Source: Tepidiforma bonchosmolovskayae
Lineage (GTDB): Bacteria > Chloroflexota > Dehalococcoidia > Tepidiformales > Tepidiformaceae
Direction of reading: 5' to 3'
Assembly: GCF_008838325.1 (NCBI RefSeq)
Contig: NZ_CP042829.1
Span: 1,612,001-1,676,000, forward strand
Length of the DNA: 64,000 nt
Shown: one piece after another, positions 1-7,737 of the stretch
Layout of the letters: every line of letters starts with the position of its first letter
Position numbering within the stretch: the stretch's first letter is position 1
The notes under the pieces: model-generated
Databases searched by the model: none
Seen by the model: the letters and a program-made list of their open reading frames with translations, nothing else
Told to the model about the DNA's origin: nothing
Position numbers and translations under genes: made by a program

Positions 1-1
1 C

Positions 2-529
2 TGGATCTACCCCATCACCCACGCCCGCTGGTTCGAACTCTTCACCAACCCGGTCGTCGGCCTCGTCCTCTTCGCCGCCGTGCCCGTCATCTGGTACATC
101 ACCCCGCTCTTCGAGCGCTCGTTCACGAACGACTGGCTCCACTTCGGCGGCTACGCCCTCTTCCTCTTCGCCGGCATCCACTACTGGTGGCCCATCGTCG
201 GCGGCAATCCCACCCACTGGAACCTCCCCCACCCCGTCCGCCTCTTCTACCTCTTCGCCCTCGTCCCCATCCACGCCTTCCTCGGCTCCCTTTTCTACGA
301 ACCCTCCCGCGTCCTTTACGAAGAGCTCGCCGCGCAGCCGCGCCTCTGGGGCCCGAGTCCGCTCCTCGACCAGCAGATCGGTGGCGCCATCATGTTCCTC
401 GCCGGCGAGGCCCTCGGCCTCATCGCGACCATCGCTGCCGCTGCCGCCTGGGCCCGCGCCGACGAACGGGAAGCGAAGCGCGCCGATGCCCGCCTCGCGC
501 GCGAAAAGGCCCGCGCCTCCGCTCCCTAG
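2..529 (+). CDS. CtaG-like cytochrome c oxidase assembly membrane protein, C-terminal part
   Basis: The reading frame is already open at the left edge, so the N-terminus is missing. What remains is a hydrophobic protein with several transmembrane helices and His residues in or near membrane segments (HYWWP, and an internal His-Ala-Phe). A DQQxGGxxMF-type motif before the last helix and a charged, Arg/Lys-rich C-terminal tail complete it. This pattern fits the caa3_CtaG family (DUF1404-like), integral membrane proteins linked to copper delivery and assembly of caa3-type terminal oxidases. Family assignment is from motif recognition; no oxidase genes are in view. Its stop overlaps that of queE by a few bases in a convergent arrangement. 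Confidence 0.7.
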   Translation, partial: WIYPITHARWFELFTNPVVGLVLFAAVPVIWYITPLFERSFTNDWLHFGGYALFLFAGIHYWWPIVGGNPTHWNLPHPVRLFYLFALVPIHAFLGSLFYEPSRVLYEELAAQPRLWGPSPLLDQQIGGAIMFLAGEALGLIATIAAAAAWARADEREAKRADARLAREKARASAP

Positions 530-1236
530 ACGCCCCGCCGGTCGCCCCAGAGCAGGATGTGCAGCCGCGTGCTGAAGCGGTACCCCTCCCGCGCGCACGC
601 TTCGGCCAGCCATTGCCCGCGCTCGTTCAGCACCGCCGCCGAAGTGCCCTCCGGCATGAGCACTACCCGCTCCGGCGGGATGCCGCCCGCCGCACAAACC
701 GCCCGCACCTCCTCGAAGTCCCCCGGCTCTGCCACGACGAACTTGAACCACGCCCGGCCGGTCGCCCCGAACTCCCGCAGCACCCCCGGCACAATCCGCC
801 GCAGCCCCGCGTTCCCCGAATGCGCCAGCTTCGGCGAAACGTTGAACTGGTCGATCAGCTCCGCCAGCGGCCCCGGGCCCACGGTCCCGTTAGTCTCGAC
901 CTCAAACCGGTACCCCTCGTCCCGCAGCGCCTCGACCAGCGGCACCAGCTGGCGCCGCTGCAGGAGCGGCTCCCCGCCGGTGATGACCACGTTCCGCGGC
1001 GGCAGCGCCTGCACCGCCGCCGCAGCCTCCTCCGCCGTCATCGCCATCGTCGAAGCGGCCCGGTCGAACCGCTCCCAGTCCCACGTGTAGGCCGTATCGC
1101 ACCAGCGGCAGCGGAGGTTGCACATCGCCAGCCGCACGAACGTGCTCGGCACGCCCATCGAAACCCCTTCGCCCTGGACGGAAGCGAAGATTTCGGGCCG
1201 CCCGTCCGCCATCCGCGCAACAATCAGCTGCTCCAT
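526..1236 (-). CDS. queE: 7-carboxy-7-deazaguanine synthase (radical SAM)
   Basis: A 236-residue protein matching QueE, which rearranges 6-carboxytetrahydropterin to 7-carboxy-7-deazaguanine in queuosine/7-deazapurine synthesis. The N-terminal 'FxSxQGEG' segment is followed by the radical-SAM triad C-x3-C-x2-C (CNLRCRWC, about residues 38-45). A 'TGGEPLLQ' SAM-binding motif and a family-typical 'NVSPKLAHSG' segment lie further on. The chosen ATG at 1236 overlaps the queC stop (TGATG), implying translational coupling in a queC-queE operon. The same frame stays open upstream through the heptamer array, but that extension is an artefact. queD and queF are not in this window. Confidence 0.93.
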   Translation of the reverse strand: MEQLIVARMADGRPEIFASVQGEGVSMGVPSTFVRLAMCNLRCRWCDTAYTWDWERFDRAASTMAMTAEEAAAAVQALPPRNVVITGGEPLLQRRQLVPLVEALRDEGYRFEVETNGTVGPGPLAELIDQFNVSPKLAHSGNAGLRRIVPGVLREFGATGRAWFKFVVAEPGDFEEVRAVCAAGGIPPERVVLMPEGTSAAVLNERGQWLAEACAREGYRFSTRLHILLWGDRRGV

Positions 1237-1979
1237 CAGCCCGCCTCGAGCGCAGGGTCCCGGGCGTCGGCGGCCGCGAACCCCGCAGCCCGCAGCCGGC
1301 AGGCATCGCAGCTCCCGCACGGCCGCTCGCCGCCCGCGTAGCAGCTCCACGTCAGGCCGAGCGGCGCGCCCAGCTCCAGCCCGTACCGCACAATCTCCGC
1401 CTTCGACATCCGGATGATCGGCGCCTCGATCCGCACCGGCACGCCGTAGGCCGACCCCACCTTGCTCCCCAGCCGGATCACCTCCTCCATCGCCCGGTAG
1501 AACTCCGGCCGGCAATCCGGGTAGCCCGAGTAGTCGATCGCGTTCGCCCCGACGTAGATCACGCCCTCGAGGGCCGCCGGGTCGGCGCCGCCGCCTTCGA
1601 TTCGGTCGAGCAGCCAGCTCTCCAGCGCAGCCGCCGCCAGTGTCACGAAGAACGTGTTCCGCAGCGGCACGTACGTGATCGGCACCTCGGCCGCCATCAC
1701 CTCCTCCGGGCGGTCCGCCGGGACCGCGAAGGCGCTGCTGGTAAGGGCCGAATGGGCCGCCAGCCGCGCATAGAATGCGGCGTCCGCCTCCACGAGCGGG
1801 ATGCCGAGAGCGGCCGCCACCGCCCGCGCCGCCGCCAGCTCCCGCACATGCCGCTGCCCGTAGGCGATGCTCAACGCCCGCACCTCGCCCCCCGCCCGGA
1901 CCGCATGCGCCGCCACGGTCGTCGAGTCCAGCCCGCCCGAGAGCAGCACCACCCCGAGCCGCGCCCGTTCGTTCGCCAT
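1236..1979 (-). CDS. queC: 7-cyano-7-deazaguanine synthase
   Basis: A 247-residue QueC, the ATP-dependent enzyme converting 7-carboxy-7-deazaguanine to preQ0. The PP-loop motif SGGLDSTT is at about residues 14-21. Near the C-terminus a Cys cluster (CYAG...CGSCDAC) supplies the structural zinc ligands. The product of downstream queE is its substrate, and the two genes overlap by one base. The ATG at 1979 is chosen because the PP-loop sits at the usual distance from it. A -10-like TAGGCT lies eight bases upstream, so the message may be leaderless. Longer upstream reading is only the heptamer repeat translated. Confidence 0.93.
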   Translation of the reverse strand: MANERARLGVVLLSGGLDSTTVAAHAVRAGGEVRALSIAYGQRHVRELAAARAVAAALGIPLVEADAAFYARLAAHSALTSSAFAVPADRPEEVMAAEVPITYVPLRNTFFVTLAAAALESWLLDRIEGGGADPAALEGVIYVGANAIDYSGYPDCRPEFYRAMEEVIRLGSKVGSAYGVPVRIEAPIIRMSKAEIVRYGLELGAPLGLTWSCYAGGERPCGSCDACRLRAAGFAAADARDPALEAG

Positions 1980-1987
1980 ATATCCCG

Positions 1988-1993
1988 AGCCTA
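1988..1993 (-). promoter_or_regulatory. queC: Putative -10 box of queC (leaderless-type)
   Basis: TAGGCT on the minus strand, 8 nt before the queC ATG. It follows the TANNNT pattern seen before many starts in this window. No good -35 hexamer is visible; the 36-copy heptamer array begins about 27 bp further upstream. Confidence 0.4.
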
Positions 1994-2019
1994 CCACCGT
2001 CGCGCCGGATGAGGGACGC

Positions 2020-2271
2020 GCTCCCTGCTCCCCGCTCCCCGCTCCCTGCTCCCCGCTCCCTGCTCCCCGTTCCCTGCTCCCCGCTCCCCGCTCCCCGCTC
2101 CCCGCTCCCTGCTCCCTGCTCCCTGCTCCCTGCTCCCCGCTCCCCGCTCCCCGCTCCCTGCTCCCCGCTCCCCGCTCCCTGCTCCCTGCTCCCTGCTCCC
2201 TGCTCCCTGCTCCCTGCTCCCTGCTCCCTGCTCCCTGCTCCCTGCTCCCCGCTCCCTGCTCCCCGCTCCCT
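2020..2271. repeat. 36-copy heptamer array, unit GCTCCCY
   Basis: Thirty-six uninterrupted 7-bp units, GCTCCCT or GCTCCCC with one GTTCCCT variant, fill most of the 375-bp gap between the divergent queC and Rrf2 genes. The minus strand reads GGGAGCR, so every four units meet the G3-N(1-7) rule for a G-quadruplex. Because 7 is not a multiple of 3, each frame stays open and gives false proteins. Shorter arrays of the same unit occur at 9300 and 26802. The remainder of this intergenic stretch holds the queC -10 box, a possible Rrf2 operator and the Rrf2 ribosome-binding site. Confidence 0.97.
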
Positions 2272-2320
2272 CCTCCCTTGCACTCCGTGCCCTCACCCCG
2301 TACCATTGTTGAGCGATTCA

Positions 2321-2336
2321 CTCGACTTTTGACGAG
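2321..2336. promoter_or_regulatory. Candidate operator upstream of the Rrf2 gene
   Basis: An imperfect palindrome, CTCGAC-TTTT-GACGAG (5 of 6 arm bases pair), lies 18 bp before the Rrf2 ATG in an otherwise AT-richer patch after the heptamer array. Rrf2-family regulators commonly autoregulate through such sites. This is a position-based guess; the site does not match a consensus I can name. Confidence 0.25.
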
Positions 2337-2354
2337 AGGAAGCCCACCGGCCCC

Positions 2355-2788
2355 ATGCGTGTCTCCACCCGCGGCGATTACGGCCTCCGCGCCCTCATCG
2401 AGCTCGCCGCCAACTACGGCGGCGGCCCACTCCAGTCGTCCGAAATCGCCCTCCGCCGCCACATCCCCGAGCAGTACCTCGACCAGCTCCTCGCCACGCT
2501 CCGCAAGGCCGGCTTCATCCGCAGCGTCCGCGGGCCATCCGGCGGCCACGAACTCGTCCGCCCGCCCGACCAGATCACCGTCAAAGAGGTCATCGAGGCC
2601 CTCGAAGGCTCCCTCTCCCCCGTCGCGTGGCTCGATGAGCCCCCCGAAATGACCGACCACCCTCACCAGTGCGGCCAGCGCGAAATCTGGGAGCGCATCC
2701 GCAAAGCCACTGAGGAGATCCTCGCCTCCTACACCGTCGCCGACCTGCTCGAACGCGAGCCCACAGCTGTCGCCGGGAGATGGGTGAT

Positions 2789-2792
<4 letters not shown>
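2355..2792 (+). CDS. Rrf2-family transcriptional regulator (CymR-like context)
   Basis: A 145-residue Rrf2 protein. The family-typical start '[14 protein letters not shown]' leads into a winged helix containing '[31 protein letters not shown]'-type elements (residues about 35-70). The C-terminal half is a dimerisation helix. Only one Cys is visible in the region where IscR carries three Fe-S ligands, so an IscR-type cluster is unlikely. The next gene, cysK, overlaps it by 4 bp and further cysteine genes follow. A CymR-like role is therefore the best guess: sensing cysteine status, perhaps through contact with cysteine synthase. That function is inferred from context only. Confidence 0.88.
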
Positions 2793-3724
<932 letters not shown>

Positions 3725-3810
3725 CCCCCAGCCGCCGCCCGCGCCCACGCGCAGGGAGAGTTGCAATGTGCAACGATAATTCAGCCGACCGCAGCCGAAG
3801 GAGGACCCCC

Positions 3811-4917
3811 GTGTCAGTTAACGTTTACATCCCCACGCCGTTCCGCCACCTCGTCGGCAACCGCGCGAACGTGCGTGCCACCGGCGTCACCGTCCGCGAC
3901 ATCATCGACGACCTCGACCGCCAGTACCCCGGCTTCCGCGCCCAGCTCGTCGATAGCTCCGGCAGGCGCGCCCGCCACATCAACATCTACGTCAACCAGG
4001 TCGAAATCGAAAACCTCGCCGACGAAGCCACCGAACTCCACGAAGGCGATGAGGTCGCCGTCATCCCCGCCCTCGCCGGCGGCGCCCCCACGGTCCTCAC
4101 TCCCGAGATGGTCGAACGGTACAGCCGCCACATCATCATGCCCCAGGTCGGCAGCGCCGGTCAGCGCAAAATCATCGAGTCCCGGGTCCTCATCATCGGC
4201 GCCGGCGGCCTCGGCTCCCCCGTCGCCCTCTACCTCGCCCTCGCCGGCGTCGGCACCATCGGCATCGTCGACTTCGACGTCGTCGACCGCTCCAATCTCC
4301 AGCGCCAGATCCTCCACCAGACCGACGACATCGGGAAGCCGAAGGTCCAGTCGGCCCGCGAAACCCTCCTCGCCCACAACCCGAACATCGAGGTTGTCAC
4401 CCACGAAACGCCGATCACCAGCGACAACGCCATGGAGATCATCAGCCAGTACGACATCGTGGTGAACGGCGCCGACAACTTCGCCACCCGCTACCTCGTC
4501 AACGATGCCTGCTACCTGCTGAAGAAGCCGCTCGTCGACGGCTCCATCCTCATGTTCGACGGGCAGGCCACCACCTACCTGCCCGGCAAAGGCTGCTACC
4601 GCTGCCTCTACCCCGCGCCGCCGCCGCCCGGTATGGTCCCCAGCTGCGCCGAAGCCGGCGTCCTCGGCGCCATGTGCGCCACTATCGGCAGCATCCAGGC
4701 CACCGAGGTGCTCAAGCTCATCCTCGAAATCGGCGAACCCCTCGTGAACCGCCTCCTCCTCTACGATGCCCTCACCCTCGAGTTCCGCATCGTCAAAATC
4801 CGCCGCGACCCCAACTGCCCGCTCTGCGGCGACAACCCCACCATCCACGAGCTGATCGACTACGAAGCCTTCTGCGGTGCGCCCATCCCCCACGCCGCCG
4901 CGCCGTTCGGCGGCTAG
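3811..4917 (+). CDS. CysO/MoaD-like carrier domain fused to MoeB/ThiF-type E1 enzyme
   Basis: A 368-residue fusion. Residues 1 to about 92 are a beta-grasp sulfur-carrier domain very like CysO, ending in 'PALAGG'. From about residue 100 there is an E1-like adenylyltransferase: 'RYSRHIIMPQVG', the nucleotide loop 'IIGAGGLGSP', the Asp/Arg region 'DFDVVDRSNLQRQ', and zinc cysteines C-Y-R-C near residue 265 with CPLCGD near the end. E1 proteins of this class adenylate the carrier C-terminal Gly before sulfur transfer, but here the di-glycine is internal. The GTG at 3811 is chosen because AAGGAGG sits 6 nt upstream. An in-frame ATG at 3766 would add 15 residues. No rhodanese domain is seen. Confidence 0.9.
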   Translation: MSVNVYIPTPFRHLVGNRANVRATGVTVRDIIDDLDRQYPGFRAQLVDSSGRRARHINIYVNQVEIENLADEATELHEGDEVAVIPALAGGAPTVLTPEMVERYSRHIIMPQVGSAGQRKIIESRVLIIGAGGLGSPVALYLALAGVGTIGIVDFDVVDRSNLQRQILHQTDDIGKPKVQSARETLLAHNPNIEVVTHETPITSDNAMEIISQYDIVVNGADNFATRYLVNDACYLLKKPLVDGSILMFDGQATTYLPGKGCYRCLYPAPPPPGMVPSCAEAGVLGAMCATIGSIQATEVLKLILEIGEPLVNRLLLYDALTLEFRIVKIRRDPNCPLCGDNPTIHELIDYEAFCGAPIPHAAAPFGG

Positions 4918-4955
4918 CCCCGCAGCCCATCCCACCTCCCGGAGAACCACCCGAC

Positions 4956-5252
4956 ATGACCAGCACGGCCACGCCTACCGTCAGCGTCCGCCTCACTGCC
5001 GTCCTCCAGAAGCTCACCGGCGGCCAGAAAACCATCGAAGCCTCCGGCCGCACCGTCGCCGAAGTCTTCGACGACATCGAAGCCCGCTACCCCGGCTTCA
5101 AGGCGCAGGTGTACGGACCCGACGGCAAGCCCCACCGCTTCGTCAACATCTACCTCAACGACGAAGACATCCGCTACACCGGCGGCATCGATACCGCCCT
5201 CAAGGCCGGCGACGTCCTCGATATCCTCCCCGCGCTCGCCGGCGGGCAGTAA
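4956..5252 (+). CDS. cysO: Sulfur-carrier protein CysO-like (MoaD/ThiS family)
   Basis: A 98-residue beta-grasp protein strongly resembling mycobacterial CysO, with typical segments 'VRLTAVLQKLTGGQK', 'FVNIYLNDEDIRYTGG' and 'DILPALAGG'. In CysO the terminal Gly-Gly is converted to a thiocarboxylate that donates sulfur to O-phosphoserine on CysM. Here a glutamine follows the di-glycine before the stop (GGC-GGG-CAG-TAA). A peptidase, in other systems a JAMM/Mec+ metalloprotease, would have to remove it. None is encoded in this window. The gene lies between the E1 fusion and cysM with short gaps and has a GGAGAA ribosome-binding site. Confidence 0.9.
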   Translation: MTSTATPTVSVRLTAVLQKLTGGQKTIEASGRTVAEVFDDIEARYPGFKAQVYGPDGKPHRFVNIYLNDEDIRYTGGIDTALKAGDVLDILPALAGGQ

Positions 5253-5263
5253 TCCCAGCCCCG

Positions 5264-6208
5264 ATGGCCCTCTACCGCTCCGTCCTCGACCTCATCGGCA
5301 ACACCCCGCTCGTCGAGATGCAGAAGCTCTCGCCGCGGCCGGGCATCCACCTCTATGCCAAGCTCGAGGGCCAGAATCCCACCGGCTCCGTCAAGGACCG
5401 CATCGCCAAGTACATGATCGAAGCCGCCGAAGCGCGCGGCGAACTCAAGCCCGGCGATACCATCCTCGAGCCCACCTCCGGCAACACCGGCATCGGCCTC
5501 GCCATGATCGGCCGCGTCAAGGGCTACCGCGTCGTCTGCGTCATGCCCGAAAGCGTCAGCGAGGAGCGCACCTTCCTCCTCCGTGCCTACGGCGCGGAGA
5601 TTATCTATACCCCCGGCGAACTCGGCTCCAACGGCGCCATCGCAAAGGCGAAAGAGATCGTCGAGGCGAACCCCGGCAAGTACTACTTCCCCTACCAGTA
5701 CGGCAACGAAGCCAACCCCCGCGCTCACTACGAAACCACCGGGCCCGAAATCCTGCGCGACCTCCCCGAGGTCACCGTCTTCGTCGCCGGACTCGGCACC
5801 GGCGGCACCCTCACCGGCACCGGCCGCTTCCTCAAAGAGCACAAGCCCGGCGTCAAGGTCATCGCTGCCGCGCCCCACCCCGGTGACCTCGTCCAGGGCC
5901 TCCGCGCCCTCGAAGAGGGCTTCATTCCGCCCGTCTTCGACGAAACCGTCCTCGACGGAAAAATCGTCGTCGACAGCCGCTCCAGCTTCGCCATGGCCAA
6001 AGAGATCACCCAGAAGGAGGGCCTCTTCGTCGGCATCAGCTGCGGGGCCGTCGTGAAGGCCGCGCTCAAGGCGGCGGAGCGGCTCGAAGGCGAGCAGCAC
6101 ATCGTCTGCCTCCTCGCCGACGGCGGCTGGAAGTACCTCTCCTCCAACCTCTGGACCACCGACTGGGAAGACCTGCCCGAGGACATCGAGAGCAAAATCT
6201 GGTGGTGA
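5264..6208 (+). CDS. cysM: Cysteine synthase, CysM-type (probably CysO-dependent)
   Basis: A 314-residue fold-type II PLP enzyme. The PLP lysine is in 'NPTGSVKDR', followed by '[11 protein letters not shown]', the glycine loop 'GLGTGGTLTG' and a C-terminal 'LADGGWKYLS'. It ends in a family-typical aromatic tail 'ESKIWW'. The tail and the 'AAPHPGDLVQGLR' segment resemble mycobacterial CysM, which uses CysO-thiocarboxylate and O-phosphoserine rather than sulfide and O-acetylserine. Its position 11 bp after cysO supports this. The substrate choice is inference. No clear terminator is seen downstream before the next gene. Confidence 0.92.
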   Translation: MALYRSVLDLIGNTPLVEMQKLSPRPGIHLYAKLEGQNPTGSVKDRIAKYMIEAAEARGELKPGDTILEPTSGNTGIGLAMIGRVKGYRVVCVMPESVSEERTFLLRAYGAEIIYTPGELGSNGAIAKAKEIVEANPGKYYFPYQYGNEANPRAHYETTGPEILRDLPEVTVFVAGLGTGGTLTGTGRFLKEHKPGVKVIAAAPHPGDLVQGLRALEEGFIPPVFDETVLDGKIVVDSRSSFAMAKEITQKEGLFVGISCGAVVKAALKAAERLEGEQHIVCLLADGGWKYLSSNLWTTDWEDLPEDIESKIWW

Positions 6209-6364
6209 CACCTGCGGCCGCCCGCCGCGACATCCGGTGACGCGCCCCCCTGCGACACTCCTCACCCGGCTTCGCCTTCTAAAGGTGGGGGTCCATTACG
6301 GACCTCGTCTGCGAGCGCGTGTTATAGAATCGTGGGCCAACGGTCGCACGGTGGAGGGCCGTCG

Positions 6365-7684
6365 GTGAACTGCACGGTGTGTGGCTCGGCAAACGCTGAA
6401 GTCGCTCAGTATTGCTGGAAGTGCGGCCTTCCTCTTCCAGCTTCTGACCAGCTTCCAGGCTCTGACCAGCTGATGCCGACGATCTCTGACGAGGCGGAAC
6501 CGTCTCCAAATGTCGCAGTCACCTCGTCAGACGGCACGCCTGAGCGCGACGTTCCGCCATCTGAAAAACGCACGGAACGAACGCGGTCGTGGCGTCCCGT
6601 AGCCTCTAGTCCTGCTGAGGCCCGCGCCCGGACCTCAGCCTCGAAGCAGCACCGTCGCCGCGACCGGCCGCCGCGCGGCAGGCCTGCGCCTGCCGAAGAT
6701 CGCCCTCGAACCGAAGAGGCCCCGCACACCGATGCGAACCAGGGCGCCAGCCCGGGGCCGGTGAACCAGGGCTATGCCCCACATCCGGCTCCAGGTGCCT
6801 CTGCGACCGGGACCTCCCCGGCACCCGCCTGGTCGCCTCCTGCCGAAGATCGCCCCCGAACCGAAGAGGCCCCGCACACCGGTGCGAACCAGAGCGCCAG
6901 CCCGGGGCCGGTGAACCAGGGCTACGCCCCCCATCCGGCTCCCGGTGCTTCTGCGACCGGGACCTCCATGGCACCCGCCTGGTCCCCTCCTGCCCGCGGA
7001 GCGGCACCGTTTGGAGTTCCGCTCCTGGTTTCACATGACGGCTGGGTCTACCGGTCAGCGTCGGGATTGGCGACCGCCATCACCGTGCTTCTCGTGTTAC
7101 GGGTCATCTTGATGGGAATAAGCGCCATTCTCGGGCTGGCTGGGGCCGCGGCCGCCAACGGGTATGCCGTCGTCGGCTCGGTGCTGGTGTATTACCTGGC
7201 TATCTTGCTTGGCTACCCAGATTACATTCTACTCATCGTCTGGACCCGCCGGATAACCGGGAATCTTCGCCCGTTCCAGCCCGCGCTTGAACTGGGCACC
7301 GGATGGGCGGTCGGCAGCTGGTTCGTGCCGATTATCAACCTCTGGTTTCCGCTCCGCATTTGGAATCAGGCGTGGCGTGCGACTACCCCCACGATCGCAC
7401 CGCCTATCGGCTGGCAATGGAAGGGACTTCCCGTCCCCCCGACGCATATAATTGCATGGATAACGCCGTTCATTGCAGCAATTGTTTTGGCTTTAGGCTT
7501 GACATTACTTGAATCACCTGAAGACGAGATTAACGTAAATGTCGGAAACATATTTTTCATTTCGATCATGCTTGACACAGTTGCTAAGGCTGTTTTGATA
7601 CTTGTGGTTCGCAACCTCACCGCCCGCCAGGACGCCTACGCCCGGTACTGGGGTGCTCAGGTGGGCCCTCCCGCTGCTTCCTGA
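6365..7684 (+). CDS. Zinc-ribbon plus DUF4328-type membrane protein
   Basis: A 439-residue protein. The N-terminus is a zinc ribbon (CTVC...CWKC, residues 3-22). Residues 25 to about 215 are low-complexity Pro/Ala/Glu-rich linker containing a 50-residue tandem duplication. The C-terminal 220 residues are a multi-helix membrane domain with the DUF4328 signature 'GTGWAVGSWFVPIINLWFPLR'. The GTG at 6365 has GGAGGG 6 nt upstream. Function is unknown. The last third contains a conspicuous AT-rich patch (about 7440-7610). A shorter paralog follows directly at 7738, with near-identical membrane-domain motifs. Confidence 0.85.
   Translation: MNCTVCGSANAEVAQYCWKCGLPLPASDQLPGSDQLMPTISDEAEPSPNVAVTSSDGTPERDVPPSEKRTERTRSWRPVASSPAEARARTSASKQHRRRDRPPRGRPAPAEDRPRTEEAPHTDANQGASPGPVNQGYAPHPAPGASATGTSPAPAWSPPAEDRPRTEEAPHTGANQSASPGPVNQGYAPHPAPGASATGTSMAPAWSPPARGAAPFGVPLLVSHDGWVYRSASGLATAITVLLVLRVILMGISAILGLAGAAAANGYAVVGSVLVYYLAILLGYPDYILLIVWTRRITGNLRPFQPALELGTGWAVGSWFVPIINLWFPLRIWNQAWRATTPTIAPPIGWQWKGLPVPPTHIIAWITPFIAAIVLALGLTLLESPEDEINVNVGNIFFISIMLDTVAKAVLILVVRNLTARQDAYARYWGAQVGPPAAS
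6691..6990 (+). repeat. Two 150-bp in-frame tandem repeats
   Basis: The segment starting TGCCGAAGAT at 6691 is repeated at 6841 with only a few substitutions. It duplicates 50 residues of the disordered linker in the zinc-ribbon/DUF4328 protein without breaking the frame. High identity indicates a recent event. Confidence 0.95.
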
Positions 7685-7737
7685 TGCCGGCAGCCGCCCC
7701 CGCCGGGTACATTTGCCCCGAAAGGAGGAGTGCGCCC

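Noticed and set aside
2020-2271. CRISPR array
   Set aside because: Units are 7 bp and directly adjacent with no unique spacers.
1991-2666. Long minus- and plus-strand ORFs with GAGSREQ-type or LLPAPCS-type heptapeptide repeats
   Set aside because: They are translations of the 7-bp array, open in every frame because of its composition; real genes on either side have clear starts outside it.
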